A stretch of DNA of 64,000 bases, from contig JAFLBQ010000006.1 in the NCBI GenBank assembly GCA_017303805.1, forward strand, positions 310,001-374,000, in the 5' to 3' direction. A program made the translations under genes and the position numbers. This document shows, in pieces, positions 28,080-39,779 of this stretch; positions within the stretch are counted from its first letter, which is position 1; each line of letters begins with the position of its first letter. This DNA comes from Cytophagales bacterium (GTDB lineage: Bacteria > Bacteroidota > Bacteroidia > Cytophagales > Cyclobacteriaceae). The notes under the pieces were generated by a model. That model ran no database searches. It was not told the origin of the DNA and worked only from the letters and a program-made list of their open reading frames with translations.

Positions 28080-28163
28080 AAGCGCCTTCTACTACATATT
28101 TGGTTGCTGAGTATCAAGGTCGGGGCACCCTCTAAAACAGGCTAAACCGAAACCAGGTAACAG

Positions 28164-28194
28164 TTTGGATAACAGAAATTGTTATATATCTTTG
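28164..28194 (+). promoter_or_regulatory. Internal promoter before rpsH
   Basis: TTTG at 28164-28167, a 19-nt spacer and TATCTTTG at 28187-28194, both full matches to the Bacteroidota consensus. TATCTTTGCAG is identical to the rplC promoter. It splits the ribosomal cluster into two transcription units that can also be read through. Confidence 0.75.
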
Positions 28195-28197
28195 CAG

Positions 28198-28215
28198 CCC
28201 GTTCAAAAAAACGGG
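28198..28215 (+). promoter_or_regulatory. 5' leader hairpin before rpsH
   Basis: CCCGTT (28198-28203) and AACGGG (28210-28215) form a perfect six-base stem with a six-base loop, followed by TTTGCTTTTT. It sits at the expected transcript start of the rpsH promoter. It may be a stability hairpin or a weak attenuator. Confidence 0.5.
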
Positions 28216-28236
28216 TTTGCTTTTTAAATAAGTAAA

Positions 28237-28641
28237 ATGAAAACAACGGATCCTATAGCAGATTATTTAACCCGCCTGCGCAATGCCATTAAGGCGCGCC
28301 ATCGCGTGGTAGAAGTTCCGGCTTCCAACATTAAGAAGGAAGTAACCAAGGTGCTTTTCGATAAGGGATATATCCTTAACTACAAGTTCGAAGAAACAAC
28401 GAACAAGCAAGGCAATATTAAGATTGCGTTGAAGTACAATCCGGAAACAAAGGAGTCGGCCATTACAAGCTTACATCGGGTTAGTACTCCGGGGTTGCGC
28501 CAATATAAGCCGGCCACCAGTCTTCCTAAGGTGTTGAACGGTTTGGGTATCGCCATCCTGTCAACTTCAAAAGGTGTAATTACCGATAAGGAGGCGCGCG
28601 CGCTCAATGTTGGTGGTGAAGTTTTGTGTTACATCTATTAA
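28237..28641 (+). CDS. rpsH: 30S ribosomal protein S8
   Basis: S8, 134 residues, binds the central domain of 16S rRNA and represses the spc operon in Escherichia coli. Starts [20 protein letters not shown]; ends [32 protein letters not shown] is the conserved C-terminal block. It is the first gene after the internal promoter, the same relative place where a spc-type promoter is useful for feedback by S8, although I cannot identify an S8 site. Confidence 0.98.
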   Translation: MKTTDPIADYLTRLRNAIKARHRVVEVPASNIKKEVTKVLFDKGYILNYKFEETTNKQGNIKIALKYNPETKESAITSLHRVSTPGLRQYKPATSLPKVLNGLGIAILSTSKGVITDKEARALNVGGEVLCYIY

Positions 28642-28653
28642 ACGAATAAGGTT

Positions 28654-29211
28654 ATGTCGCGTATAGGTAAATTACCCATAGTACTTCCCAAAGGTGTAAC
28701 CTTCAGTTTTTCTGAGGCTGAACATACCGTGGCCGTTAAGGGCCCAAAGGGTGAGTTGAAACAAGTTATTGATCCATCGTTTAATGTGGTTACCGAAGAG
28801 GGGGAAATAGTAGTAAAGCGGCCCACCGAACAGAAACGCCATAGAGCCATGCATGGTTTATACCGTGCCCTTATTGCCAACATGGTAAAAGGTGTTAGCG
28901 AAGGCTACAAAGCCCAGTTAGAATTGGTGGGTGTAGGTTACAAAGCATCGGCACAAGGCAATGTGTTGGATTTGAGCCTCGGCTACTCACACAGTGTTAT
29001 TGTGGGTATTCCTTCAGAACTTAAGGTGGTTGCTACGCAAGAGAAAGGTCAGAACCCAACCATTACCTTGGAAGGCATTGATAAGCAGTTGATAGGCCAG
29101 GTGGCCGCAAAAATTAAATCGTTACGACCGGTTGAACCTTATAAAGGTAAGGGTATCCGGTTTGTGGGCGAGTTTGTACGTAGAAAAGCTGGTAAAGCAG
29201 CAGCTAAATAA
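28654..29211 (+). CDS. rplF: 50S ribosomal protein L6
   Basis: L6, 185 residues, near the factor-binding site of the 50S subunit. MSRIGKLPIVLPKGVTF and, in the second half, GYSHSVIVGIP and EPYKGKGIRFVGEFVRRKAGK are diagnostic. Twelve bases after rpsH. Confidence 0.98.
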   Translation: MSRIGKLPIVLPKGVTFSFSEAEHTVAVKGPKGELKQVIDPSFNVVTEEGEIVVKRPTEQKRHRAMHGLYRALIANMVKGVSEGYKAQLELVGVGYKASAQGNVLDLSLGYSHSVIVGIPSELKVVATQEKGQNPTITLEGIDKQLIGQVAAKIKSLRPVEPYKGKGIRFVGEFVRRKAGKAAAK

Positions 29212-29221
29212 TTAAGGAAGC

Positions 29222-29569
29222 ATGGCAAACATTAAAGACAGAAGAGTCCGTATTAAAAAGGGCATTCGCAAAAAGCTTGAGGGTACATCCGCCAGGCCTC
29301 GCTTGTCGGTATTCCGGAGCAATAAAGTAATCTATGCGCAAATCATAGACGATTCGAAAGGGCACACGCTCACCTCGTCTTCTTCAACCGAGTTGGATAA
29401 GAAAGGCGTAGTTAATCTTACCATCTCTAAAAGTGTAGGTAAGAAGGTAGCGGAAAAGGCAGTAGCAGCGGGTATTACCGAAATTGTTTTTGATCGCAAC
29501 GGGTATCTCTATCATGGTAACATCAAAGCTTTGGCCGAAGGAGCCAGAGAAGGAGGTTTAAAATTCTAA
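29222..29569 (+). CDS. rplR: 50S ribosomal protein L18
   Basis: L18, 115 residues, binds 5S rRNA with L5. RPRLSVFRSNKVIYAQIIDD and the ending ALAEGAREGGLKF match the family. Ten bases after rplF, six before rpsE. Confidence 0.98.
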   Translation: MANIKDRRVRIKKGIRKKLEGTSARPRLSVFRSNKVIYAQIIDDSKGHTLTSSSSTELDKKGVVNLTISKSVGKKVAEKAVAAGITEIVFDRNGYLYHGNIKALAEGAREGGLKF

Positions 29570-29575
29570 TTCAGC

Positions 29576-30094
29576 ATGACACAAAGTAACGTCAGCACGG
29601 TAAAAGCTAGCGAGATTGACCTGAAAGAAAAGGTTGTAGCTATACAGCGCGTAGCCAAAGTGGTAAAGGGTGGTAGAAGATTTAGTTTCGCAGCCATTGT
29701 AGTGGTAGGCGATGGCAACGGAGTTGTGGGCTATGGCTTAGGAAAAGCCAACGAAGTAACCGATGCTATTACAAAAGGAATTGACGATGCAAAAAAGCAT
29801 CTTGTAAAAGTTCCTATTATTAAAGGAACAGTGCCACACGAATCGCTAGGTAAGTTTGGTGGTGGCTTTGTGTTGTTAAAGCCTGCATCGCCCGGTACGG
29901 GTGTAATTGCCGGTGGTGCAATGCGTGCTGTGTTAGAAAGTGCCGGAGTACACAATGTATTGGCTAAATCCAAGGGCTCGTCTAACCCGCACAACGTGGT
30001 AAAGGCAACTTTTAAAGCGCTTACTTCCATGCGCGACCCGCAAACCATTGCCCGCAACCGCGGTATTTCTTTGTCGAAAGTTTTTAACGGATAA
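29576..30094 (+). CDS. rpsE: 30S ribosomal protein S5
   Basis: S5, 172 residues, at the mRNA entry where it helps decoding accuracy. The double-stranded RNA-binding-like domain reads [20 protein letters not shown]; then [15 protein letters not shown] and [18 protein letters not shown]. Length is typical. Confidence 0.98.
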   Translation: MTQSNVSTVKASEIDLKEKVVAIQRVAKVVKGGRRFSFAAIVVVGDGNGVVGYGLGKANEVTDAITKGIDDAKKHLVKVPIIKGTVPHESLGKFGGGFVLLKPASPGTGVIAGGAMRAVLESAGVHNVLAKSKGSSNPHNVVKATFKALTSMRDPQTIARNRGISLSKVFNG

Positions 30095-30098
30095 GGGT

Positions 30099-30278
30099 AT
30101 GGCAAAAGTTAGAATAACACAAACCCGCAGCACAATTAAAAGGCCCGAAACCCAATTGAGAACCATTCAATCGTTGGGATTGGGTAAAGTGCACCGCTCG
30201 GTTGAAGTAGAGTACACTCCTCAGATAAAGGGGATGGTTAAAAAAGTTAAGCATTTGGTTAGCGTAACTGAATTATAA
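30099..30278 (+). CDS. rpmD: 50S ribosomal protein L30
   Basis: L30, 59 residues, from ATG 30099. The open frame extends further upstream into rpsE, but MAKVRITQTRSTIKRPETQ is the normal family start and lies four bases after the rpsE stop. LRTIQSLGLGKVHRSVEVEY is the conserved core. Confidence 0.96.
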   Translation: MAKVRITQTRSTIKRPETQLRTIQSLGLGKVHRSVEVEYTPQIKGMVKKVKHLVSVTEL

Positions 30279-30279
30279 G

Positions 30280-30726
30280 ATGAAACTGCATACACTAAAG
30301 CCGGCCGAAGGCTCGGTAAAAACAAATAAGCGCCTTGGCAGAGGCCAGGGTTCGGGCGGAAGCACCGCAGGCCGTGGTCATAAAGGAGCACAGTCTCGGT
30401 CGGGCTACCATAAGAAAATCGGCTTTGAAGGTGGACAAATGCCGCTTCAAAGACGCATTCCGAAGTTCGGATTCAAAAATAACGAGAAGGTATTTTTCAA
30501 AGCCATTAACCTGGATGCATTGGAAGCCCTTGCTCAAAAGACAAAAGCTTCTGCACTTACCATTCAGTTGATGATTGAAAATGGTATTGTAGGAAAAAAA
30601 GACAGTGTTAAAATTTTAGGACGTGGCGAGTTAAAGGCCAAGGTGAGTGTAGAAGCACACGCCTTCTCTGAAACAGCCACCAAAGCAATTGAAAACGTAG
30701 GCGGTACGGCCACAACTATTAAGTAA
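30280..30726 (+). CDS. rplO: 50S ribosomal protein L15
   Basis: L15, 148 residues, late assembly of the 50S. MKLHTLKPAEGSVKTNKRLGRG, then GQGSGGSTAGRGHKGAQSR and EGGQMPLQRRIPKFGFKN are diagnostic. Its stop overlaps the secY start by one base. Confidence 0.98.
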   Translation: MKLHTLKPAEGSVKTNKRLGRGQGSGGSTAGRGHKGAQSRSGYHKKIGFEGGQMPLQRRIPKFGFKNNEKVFFKAINLDALEALAQKTKASALTIQLMIENGIVGKKDSVKILGRGELKAKVSVEAHAFSETATKAIENVGGTATTIK

Positions 30727-32045
30727 TGAAGCGCTTCTTTACCACCATAAAGAACATTTTTTCGATCGAAGATCTGCGCATCCGTATTTTAAATACGATC
30801 GGGTTCCTCATCATCTTCCGCCTGGGCTCGTACATCGTGCTGCCGGGTGTGGATGCTGTGGTGCTTGCGCAATCCGGTTCAACACAAGGCGGGTTCTTTG
30901 ATCTGCTAAATACCTTTGTGGGAGGCTCCTTCAGCCGGGCATCTATTTTTGCATTAGGCATCATGCCGTACATCTCGGCTTCTATTGTAGTGCAGCTTTT
31001 AACGGTAGCTGTACCTCATTTTACCAAATTGCAGAAGGAAGGTGAAAGCGGCCGCAAACGGTTAAATCAATTCACACGCATTCTCACCATCGTTATTACA
31101 GCAGCGCAATCGTATGGTTACGTAAGGGCCACTATTCCCAACGAAGCATTGCTCAATCCAGGAACCTTCTTCACCATCTCATCTATAATTATTCTAATTG
31201 CCGGAACTATGTTTTGCATGTGGTTGGGCGAGCGCATTACCGACAAGGGTATTGGCAATGGAATAAGTATGCTGATTATGATCGGTATTGTTTCGCGTTT
31301 CCCTATAGCCATCTACCAGGAAATAGATACCAAGGGATTGAACGGAATGCTGTTGTTCATCATCGAAGTGCTGGTATTATTCTTTATTGTAGTGGGTGTA
31401 ATTGCGCTAACGCAGGCAACCCGCAGAATTCCGGTGCAGTATGCCAAGCAAGTTGTAGGAAATAAATTGTACGGAGGTAAACGCGATTTCATTCCTTTAA
31501 AACTTAACTCGGCCGGGGTAATGCCCATCATTTTCGCGCAAGCGCTAATGTTCATACCACCGCTCACCGCGCAAATCTGGAAGGATAGCGATATCGGAAC
31601 GTATGTGGGTTCTACATTTGCAGACTTTACCTCGTGGCAGTACAACTTGTTGTTTGCTTCGTTGATCCTGATTTTTACTTTCTTCTATACGGCTATCACA
31701 GTTCCTTCGAACGACATTGCCGATAACCTGAAAAGAAACGGAGGTTTTGTGCCCGGAATTAAGCCAGGCAAGGACACAGCCGAATTCATTGATAGTGTAT
31801 TATCAAAAATTACTTTACCGGGCGCCATCTTCCTGGCTGCGGTTGCTATCCTGCCTGCATTTGCAGTTAAGGCTGGTATTACGCAGAACTTTGCTCAATT
31901 CTATGGTGGTACTTCCCTTCTGATTTTGGTGGGTGTTGTGTTAGACACACTCCAGCAGATTGAAAGCTACCTGTTGATGCGGCATTACGAAGGCATGATG
32001 AAGTCGGGTAGAGTAAAAGGACGTTCTCAGTTTGCTGCGGCTTGA
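30726..32045 (+). CDS. secY: Preprotein translocase subunit SecY
   Basis: The channel subunit of the SecYEG translocon, 439 residues with ten membrane segments. PYISASIVVQLL (about 79-90) and EGESGRKRLNQFTR follow the plug region; the cytoplasmic loop GGKRDFIPLKLNSAGVMPIIFA and PGIKPGKDTAEFI are typical. It starts on the rplO stop, so it is made with the ribosomal proteins. Seven bases before map. Confidence 0.98.
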   Translation: MKRFFTTIKNIFSIEDLRIRILNTIGFLIIFRLGSYIVLPGVDAVVLAQSGSTQGGFFDLLNTFVGGSFSRASIFALGIMPYISASIVVQLLTVAVPHFTKLQKEGESGRKRLNQFTRILTIVITAAQSYGYVRATIPNEALLNPGTFFTISSIIILIAGTMFCMWLGERITDKGIGNGISMLIMIGIVSRFPIAIYQEIDTKGLNGMLLFIIEVLVLFFIVVGVIALTQATRRIPVQYAKQVVGNKLYGGKRDFIPLKLNSAGVMPIIFAQALMFIPPLTAQIWKDSDIGTYVGSTFADFTSWQYNLLFASLILIFTFFYTAITVPSNDIADNLKRNGGFVPGIKPGKDTAEFIDSVLSKITLPGAIFLAAVAILPAFAVKAGITQNFAQFYGGTSLLILVGVVLDTLQQIESYLLMRHYEGMMKSGRVKGRSQFAAA

Positions 32046-32051
32046 AGTTGA

Positions 32052-32846
32052 ATGATTCGCTACAAGACGGATGAGGAGATTCAGTTAATACGGAATAGCG
32101 CCAAGGTTTTAGCCCAAGTGCATGGCGAAATTGCCAAGCGGGTGAGACCAGGTGTAAAAACCAAAGAACTGGATAAACTGGCCGAAGAATTTATTCTCGA
32201 CCACGGAGGAACCCCCTCATTCAAGAACTATCATGGTTTTCCGGCTGCCTTGTGCATTTCGGTAAACGAGGTGGTGGTACATGGTTTTCCCGGAGAGTAC
32301 GAAGTGAAGCCCACGGATGTGGTTTCGATCGACTGCGGAGTGAAACTCAATGGGTACCATAGCGATTCGGCCTATACCTATCCGTTGGAAGGTGTAACTA
32401 CAGAAGTGCTTACACTCTTACAGCGAACCTACGACTCGCTCCTTATAGGGATAGAGCAGGCGCGGGTTGGAAACCGGATGGGCGATGTAAGCTTTGCCAT
32501 ACAACACTATGTAGAACAATTTGGGTATGGCGTAGTGCGGGAGTTGGTAGGGCATGGCGTTGGTAAAGATTTACACGAATCTCCCGATGTTCCGAATTTT
32601 GGAAAGCGGGGCAAGGGTGTAAAGCTGGCGCCAGGAATGGTGTTTGCAATCGAACCGATGATTAACATGGGTACCCGAAAAGTGGTGCAGGAGCGTGATG
32701 GCTGGACCATCCGAACTCAGGATCGTAAACCTTCGGCCCATTTTGAGCATACGATAGCGATTCACAAAGACAAAACGGAAGTCATAACGACTCACGAGTA
32801 TATAGAACAAAACTATTCGTTCAAGTGGCGAAACAAAAGTCGATAG
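32052..32846 (+). CDS. map: Type I methionine aminopeptidase
   Basis: Removes the initiator Met from new proteins. 264 residues. Metal ligands D (SIDCGV), D (HSDSAYT), H ([10 protein letters not shown]), E (IEPMIN) and E (HFEHTIAIH), plus the substrate His in the HGFP stretch, are all present. Its last 22 bases overlap the start of infA in another frame. Confidence 0.97.
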   Translation: MIRYKTDEEIQLIRNSAKVLAQVHGEIAKRVRPGVKTKELDKLAEEFILDHGGTPSFKNYHGFPAALCISVNEVVVHGFPGEYEVKPTDVVSIDCGVKLNGYHSDSAYTYPLEGVTTEVLTLLQRTYDSLLIGIEQARVGNRMGDVSFAIQHYVEQFGYGVVRELVGHGVGKDLHESPDVPNFGKRGKGVKLAPGMVFAIEPMINMGTRKVVQERDGWTIRTQDRKPSAHFEHTIAIHKDKTEVITTHEYIEQNYSFKWRNKSR

Positions 32847-33043
32847 AGCAGGACGGAACTATTTTGGAGGCACTTTCCAATGCCATGTTCAGAGTGCAAT
32901 TGGAAAATGGCCATGAAGTATTAGCACATATTTCAGGCAAGATGCGGATGCACTACATCCGGATTTTACCTGGCGATAAGGTTAGACTGGAAATGTCGCC
33001 TTATGATTTAACAAAGGGAAGGATAACGTTTAGATATAAATAG
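32825..33043 (+). CDS. infA: Translation initiation factor IF-1
   Basis: IF-1, 72 residues, an OB-fold protein that blocks the ribosomal A site during initiation. [22 protein letters not shown] and [20 protein letters not shown] are the family blocks. The start is GTG at 32825, inside the end of map; the exact family length from that codon supports it. The 22-base overlap suggests translational coupling to map. Confidence 0.97.
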   Translation: MAKQKSIEQDGTILEALSNAMFRVQLENGHEVLAHISGKMRMHYIRILPGDKVRLEMSPYDLTKGRITFRYK

Positions 33044-33049
33044 AAGACT

Positions 33050-33166
33050 ATGAAAGTCAGAGCATCTATAAAAAAACGCAGTGCCGATTGCAAGATTATC
33101 AGGCGCAAGGGCAAACTGTATGTTATTAACAAAAAGAATCCACGGTATAAACAAAGACAAGGATAA
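33050..33166 (+). CDS. rpmJ: 50S ribosomal protein L36, zinc-site-poor form
   Basis: Short gene (38 residues) from ATG 33050 to TAA 33164-33166. It reads [20 protein letters not shown] and ends NPRYKQRQG. The zinc form of L36 has CxxC...C...H; here only the Cys in ADCK is kept and the others are Ser, Asn and Tyr, so no zinc ribbon can form. Six bases after infA and two before rpsM. Confidence 0.95.
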   Translation: MKVRASIKKRSADCKIIRRKGKLYVINKKNPRYKQRQG

Positions 33167-33168
33167 TT

Positions 33169-33549
33169 ATGGCACGTATTGCTGGTGTAGATATTCCCGA
33201 TAATAAGAGAGGCGAAATAGCGCTTACTTATATTTTTGGTATAGGTCGCAGATCGGCCCAACGCATTCTTACCAAGGTAGGAGTAAACTGGGATAAGAAA
33301 GCGAAAGACTGGAACGATGAGGAAGCGAATGCCATTCGTGCCGCCATTGCCGAAGGACATAAAATTGAAGGCGCCCTGAAGTCTGAAATACAGCTTAGTG
33401 TAAAACGACTAATGGATATTGGTTGCTACCGGGGGCTGCGCCATCGCAAGGGATTACCGGTGCGTGGGCAAACAACAAAAAATAATGCCCGCACGCGCAA
33501 AGGAAAGCGCAAGACCGTAGCGAACAAGAAGAAAGCAACTAAAGGATAA
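33169..33549 (+). CDS. rpsM: 30S ribosomal protein S13
   Basis: S13, 126 residues, contacts P-site tRNA and the L5 bridge. [21 protein letters not shown] at the start and [20 protein letters not shown] near 89-108 are diagnostic. The C-terminal tail is rich in K and R. Confidence 0.98.
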   Translation: MARIAGVDIPDNKRGEIALTYIFGIGRRSAQRILTKVGVNWDKKAKDWNDEEANAIRAAIAEGHKIEGALKSEIQLSVKRLMDIGCYRGLRHRKGLPVRGQTTKNNARTRKGKRKTVANKKKATKG

Positions 33550-33578
33550 TTAACTTAAAAGCATAACCACTTTTCTGT

Positions 33579-33980
33579 ATGGCAGCACCAGTTGAAAAGA
33601 AGAAAGATAAAAGCAAGAAACGCGTAGTGGTAGTTGAGGCCATTGGCCAGGCCCACGTGCGTGCTACTTTTAACAATATTATAATTTCGATGACAAACTC
33701 TACCGGTCAGGTTATCTCCTGGTCATCGGCCGGAAAAATGGGTTTTAAAGGATCGAAGAAAAATACCCCTTATGCTGCGCAGGTAGCTGCACAAGAGTGT
33801 GCTGCGAAAGCATTTGAACAAGGCTTGCGAAAAGTAGAGGTATTTGTAGTTGGGCCCGGAGCCGGACGCGAGTCTGCTATCCGCAGCATACAGGCTTCCG
33901 GCATCGAAGTAATGGTGATAAAGGATATGACTCCCATACCGCACAACGGTTGCCGTCCTCCTAAGAAAAGAAGAGTTTAA
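33579..33980 (+). CDS. rpsK: 30S ribosomal protein S11
   Basis: S11, 133 residues, in the platform near the E site. [19 protein letters not shown] and [15 protein letters not shown] at the end are conserved. The first 15 residues are a lysine-rich extension. It lies 29 bases after rpsM. Confidence 0.98.
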   Translation: MAAPVEKKKDKSKKRVVVVEAIGQAHVRATFNNIIISMTNSTGQVISWSSAGKMGFKGSKKNTPYAAQVAAQECAAKAFEQGLRKVEVFVVGPGAGRESAIRSIQASGIEVMVIKDMTPIPHNGCRPPKKRRV

Positions 33981-34005
33981 TATTTAACGAACAACGTACA
34001 CTAAC

Positions 34006-34611
34006 ATGGCAAGATACACAGGCCCCAAAGCGAGAATCTCAAGAAGATTTAACGAGCCTATTCTTGGCGATAACAAAGCACTGCAAAAGAAGAACTACGC
34101 ACCTGGCCAGCATGGAAAGGGTAAAAAGCGTAAGCAATCGGAATACGCGGTGCAGTTAGCCGAAAAGCAAAAAGCAAAGTATATCTATGGAGTGTTGGAG
34201 CGCCAGTTCGAAAATATTTTTGACAAGGCCTCGCGCAAAAAAGGTGTAACCGGTGAAGTGTTGCTTCAAATGCTGGAGTCGCGCCTGGATAACACCGTGT
34301 ACCGCTTAGGTATAGCACCCACGCGCAGAGCCGCCCGCCAGTTGGTGGTGCATAAACATATTTTAGTAAATGGAGAGGTGGTAAACATTCCTTCGTTTAA
34401 CCTGCGCCCTGGCGATAAAGTAGCCGTACGTGAAAAGTCAAAATCGCTTGAAACAATCTCTAACTCGCTTTCAATACAAGGTGCAAAAAAATACAACTGG
34501 TTAGAGTGGGATAATAGCGAGCTGGAAGGGAAATTGATCAACCTTCCGTTGCGTGCGGATATCCCGGAAAACATCAACGAGCAGTTGATTGTTGAATTGT
34601 ACTCTAAGTAA
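34006..34611 (+). CDS. rpsD: 30S ribosomal protein S4
   Basis: S4, 201 residues, binds the 5' domain of 16S rRNA early in assembly. [19 protein letters not shown] at the start; the S4 RNA-binding domain is [19 protein letters not shown] through [14 protein letters not shown]. It has no zinc cysteines at the N-terminus. In enterics it represses the alpha operon, of which this is part. Confidence 0.98.
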   Translation: MARYTGPKARISRRFNEPILGDNKALQKKNYAPGQHGKGKKRKQSEYAVQLAEKQKAKYIYGVLERQFENIFDKASRKKGVTGEVLLQMLESRLDNTVYRLGIAPTRRAARQLVVHKHILVNGEVVNIPSFNLRPGDKVAVREKSKSLETISNSLSIQGAKKYNWLEWDNSELEGKLINLPLRADIPENINEQLIVELYSK

Positions 34612-34636
34612 TCATAACACATTAATCAAATTTGAT

Positions 34637-35626
34637 ATGTCAATATTAGCGTTTCAAATGCCCGATAAAGTGGTAATGGAAAAATCAGATGATTTCCATG
34701 GTCACTTTACTTTCAAGCCGCTCGAAAAAGGTTACGGAGTTACCATTGGTAATGCGTTAAGAAGAATTTTATTGTCTTCTTTAGAAGGCTATGCCATTAC
34801 CGGTATAAAAATACCCGGTGTGTTGCACGAATTTTCAACCATTGAAGGTGTAGTAGAAGATGTGGCCGAAATTATTTTGAACCTGAAACAAGTACGGTTT
34901 AAGAAGGTTACCGACAATTTTGACAACAAGATTGTAGTAAACATTAAAAAGCAGAAGCAATTCAAAGCTGGCGATATTGCCCGCTTTACTTCCTCGTTCG
35001 AAATTCTAAACGCAGACCATGTAATCTGCAACCTGGACGAAACCGCCCAATTTGAAATTGAACTTACAGTTGAAAAGGGAAGAGGGTACCTGCCGGCCGA
35101 AGAGAATAAGCCGAACGAACAGGTTTTTGGATTTATTCCGATCGATGCCATTTTCACACCAGTAAAAAATGTGAAGTACAGTGTGGAGAACACTCGCGTT
35201 GAGCAAAAGACCGACTACGAAAAGTTGTTGATCGATATAGAAACTGATGGTTCAATCCACCCTGAAAAGGCATTGGAAGGCGCGGCATTTATTCTGATCC
35301 AACACTTCCGCCTGTTCTCAGACAAATCGATTGAGCTTGAAACCGGTAAGGATAGCGAAGTGGAGCAAGTGGACGAAGAGATGTTGCACATGCGCAAGCT
35401 ACTTAAGACACCGCTCCACGACCTGGATCTTTCAGTGCGCGCGTACAACTGTTTGAAGGCTGCCGATGTAAAGTCGCTGGGAGATCTGGTTCAATTAGAT
35501 ATATCAGATATGATGAAGTTCCGCAACTTCGGCAAGAAATCATTGGCCGAGTTGGAACAATTGGTAGCGGAGAAGAACCTTACTTTCGGAATGGATCTCT
35601 CCAAGTATAAACTCGATGAAGACTAA
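34637..35626 (+). CDS. rpoA: RNA polymerase subunit alpha
   Basis: The assembly platform of RNA polymerase, 329 residues. The N-terminal domain holds [20 protein letters not shown]; the C-terminal domain holds [20 protein letters not shown] and [16 protein letters not shown]. The start is set at ATG 34637 ([11 protein letters not shown]). An in-frame extension back to 34589 would run into rpsD and is not family-like. It sits between rpsD and rplQ, as in most bacteria. Confidence 0.98.
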   Translation: MSILAFQMPDKVVMEKSDDFHGHFTFKPLEKGYGVTIGNALRRILLSSLEGYAITGIKIPGVLHEFSTIEGVVEDVAEIILNLKQVRFKKVTDNFDNKIVVNIKKQKQFKAGDIARFTSSFEILNADHVICNLDETAQFEIELTVEKGRGYLPAEENKPNEQVFGFIPIDAIFTPVKNVKYSVENTRVEQKTDYEKLLIDIETDGSIHPEKALEGAAFILIQHFRLFSDKSIELETGKDSEVEQVDEEMLHMRKLLKTPLHDLDLSVRAYNCLKAADVKSLGDLVQLDISDMMKFRNFGKKSLAELEQLVAEKNLTFGMDLSKYKLDED

Positions 35627-35629
35627 ACC

Positions 35630-36154
35630 ATGAGACACGGTAAAAAAGTAAATCACCTGGGAAGAAAGACGGCTCATCGTCATGCGCTTCTTTCAAACCT
35701 GGCTTCTTCGCTTATCTTAAACAAGCGAATTACAACCACGGTAGCAAAAGCAAAGGCATTAAAACAATACGTAGAACCTTTAATTACCAAGGCTAAAGAC
35801 AACACCACGCACTCGCGCAGAACGGTAATGTCTTACCTGCAAAACAAGGAGTCGGTTACAACCCTTTTTGGCGAAGTAGCCGGCCGCGTAGCAGACAGGC
35901 CCGGGGGTTATACCCGTATTATTAAACTAAGCGCACCCCGCTTAGGCGATGCGGCTGAAATGTGCCTTTTGGAGTTGGTGGATTTCAACGACATCTATAA
36001 AAAAGATGGCGCTGATAAAAAAGCCAAAACGCGCAGAAGTCGCAGAACCAAAAAATCAGAGGCGGCACCGGCTGCAGAGGAAGCTTCGGCCGAAACCACG
36101 GCCAGCGAGGAAAAGCCTAAAAAGGCCGCTAAAAAGTCTAAGAAAAAAGAATAA
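35630..36154 (+). CDS. rplQ: 50S ribosomal protein L17 with C-terminal extension
   Basis: L17, 174 residues. The core (1-125) is standard: [20 protein letters not shown] and [18 protein letters not shown]. The last 45 or so residues are low-complexity Lys/Ala/Glu (for example [12 protein letters not shown]), longer than the usual 115-130-residue L17. It is the last gene of the operon, followed by a clear terminator. Confidence 0.97.
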   Translation: MRHGKKVNHLGRKTAHRHALLSNLASSLILNKRITTTVAKAKALKQYVEPLITKAKDNTTHSRRTVMSYLQNKESVTTLFGEVAGRVADRPGGYTRIIKLSAPRLGDAAEMCLLELVDFNDIYKKDGADKKAKTRRSRRTKKSEAAPAAEEASAETTASEEKPKKAAKKSKKKE

Positions 36155-36175
36155 GTTGGACTTTTCAGAATATAG

Positions 36176-36211
36176 AAAGGGATTGGATTTCAGATTCAAT
36201 CCCTTTTTTTA
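36176..36211 (+). terminator. Rho-independent terminator of the ribosomal operon
   Basis: AAAGGGATTG (36176-36185) pairs perfectly with CAATCCCTTT (36197-36206), with an 11-base loop, followed by a run of T. It lies 22 bases after the rplQ stop. Confidence 0.9.
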
Positions 36212-36315
36212 TTGCCGTAACCGTTTGAAATCGGATATGCGAAATTTTAAAAGAGTTTAAAATCAGTAAAATCTTTAATACCAGTATTTTTGTTAAACCT
36301 AAAATCATACAACAG

Positions 36316-38732
<2,417 letters not shown>

Positions 38733-38756
38733 TACCTGCATTTGCACTTATGCGCC

Positions 38757-38789
38757 AGGATTGCCCCCGAAAAGGGCAATCCTTTTTTA
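38757..38789 (+). terminator. Rho-independent terminator after eno
   Basis: AGGATTGCCC (38757-38766) pairs with GGGCAATCCT (38774-38783) around a seven-base loop, followed by T5 and more. The rest of the 213-base gap up to 38945 shows no gene, tRNA or other signal I can name. Confidence 0.88.
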
Positions 38790-38945
38790 TTCCCTATTTG
38801 GGATCGGTCTCCCATATTTAGCATGATTTGGGAATTTTTGCGTGGCCTTAGGGCGCAAATTGAAAGAATTGGAGGCTTTGTAGCTAGTGCCTGAATTTTG
38901 CCCATGTAGGACAAAGGGTATCAACTAACTGATGCCTTTTCTCTT

Positions 38946-39365
38946 ATGGAAGCAAATATGATGATGATTGCCTTTGTGCTGGTGATGGCGGTTGCCGGGG
39001 CCTTGATTGTGTTTTTCTTACGCGATCAGTTTTTGGGAGCTGATTTTCAGCACAACCTGGTGGGAGTGTGGTATAGCGAGCAACTTCAGGTTCGCATCCT
39101 TATTTACGATATGGACTCCATCTTTCAGGGCTCGGTAGTCTGGGCCGAAAGCATGCACAATTCAATTCTGGGAACGCGGGTTTTGGAAAACCTGCGCGTG
39201 GGAATGTTTAAAAAATGCAGGGGTAGTTATATTGATCCGCACACAGCCAAAGAGTACGATGCGCTGGTTCAACTTAAGAGCAAAACCACTTTAAAAATTG
39301 TGGTTTACGAAAAAGGCACCCAAACACAGGTGTTCGTACAGGAGTGGAAACTGGTTAAATCGTAA
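38946..39365 (+). CDS. Membrane-anchored protein of unknown function
   Basis: A 139-residue protein with one N-terminal membrane segment (about 5-26) and a soluble domain of beta character (VGVWYSEQLQVRILIYD to QVFVQEWKLV). The middle motif FQGSVVWAES resembles short secreted domains with a lipocalin-like fold, but I do not recognise a family. It has its own terminator. Confidence 0.6.
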   Translation: MEANMMMIAFVLVMAVAGALIVFFLRDQFLGADFQHNLVGVWYSEQLQVRILIYDMDSIFQGSVVWAESMHNSILGTRVLENLRVGMFKKCRGSYIDPHTAKEYDALVQLKSKTTLKIVVYEKGTQTQVFVQEWKLVKS

Positions 39366-39393
39366 GATTTACATCCACCCAATTAGGATTTCT

Positions 39394-39422
39394 AAGGGCA
39401 GGCTTTGTGCCTGCCCTTTTTT
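39394..39422 (+). terminator. Rho-independent terminator
   Basis: AAGGGCAGGC (39394-39403) pairs with GCCTGCCCTT (39409-39418) with a five-base loop, followed by four T. The T run merges into the -33 element of the next promoter. Confidence 0.9.
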
Positions 39423-39450
39423 GCGATTAGATTCATAAAACCTATCTTCG
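39420..39450 (+). promoter_or_regulatory. Promoter of the DivIC/FtsB-like gene
   Basis: TTTG at 39420-39423, a 19-nt spacer and TATCTTCG at 39443-39450 (one base off TAnnTTTG). The -33 element uses the last bases of the preceding terminator. The ATG is at 39469. Confidence 0.6.
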
Positions 39451-39468
39451 TACATCATTTTTTAAGCT

Positions 39469-39759
39469 ATGTTCAAAAAACTGCCGCCCGCTTTCAAAAA
39501 CTTCTATTTTGTAACCGGGTTTTTATTTCTTGTTTGGATGCTTTTCCTCGATTCAAATGACCTCATCTCAAGATTTAAGATGACAGCCAAAGTAAACAGC
39601 CTGAAAAATGAACGCGAATTTTATTTGGAGAAGATTAGCGAAGTGGAGAAAGATCGGGCCGAATTATTAACCAATAATGAGTTGCTCGAAAAATTTGCCC
39701 GCGAAAAGTACCTGATGAAGAAAGAGAAGGAAGACATTTTTATAGTGCAGCAAAAATAG
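39469..39759 (+). CDS. Septum formation initiator family protein (FtsB/DivIC-like)
   Basis: A 96-residue bitopic protein: a short cytoplasmic start, one membrane segment (about 13-28) and a coiled coil (about 40-75), ending EKFAREKYLMKKEKEDIFIV. The FAREKY(L/H)M pattern is the FtsB/DivIC signature. It should join FtsL and FtsQ in the divisome. It has its own promoter. Confidence 0.88.
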   Translation: MFKKLPPAFKNFYFVTGFLFLVWMLFLDSNDLISRFKMTAKVNSLKNEREFYLEKISEVEKDRAELLTNNELLEKFAREKYLMKKEKEDIFIVQQK

Positions 39760-39779
39760 GGACACTAAAAATAAAGGTT

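Noticed and set aside
34589-34636. Upstream extension of rpoA
   Set aside because: It overlaps rpsD and adds residues not seen in the family; the ATG at 34637 fits.
38790-38945. tRNA or small RNA between eno and the next gene
   Set aside because: No cloverleaf, no CCA end and no strong hairpin beyond the eno terminator; a 23-codon frame there has no support.
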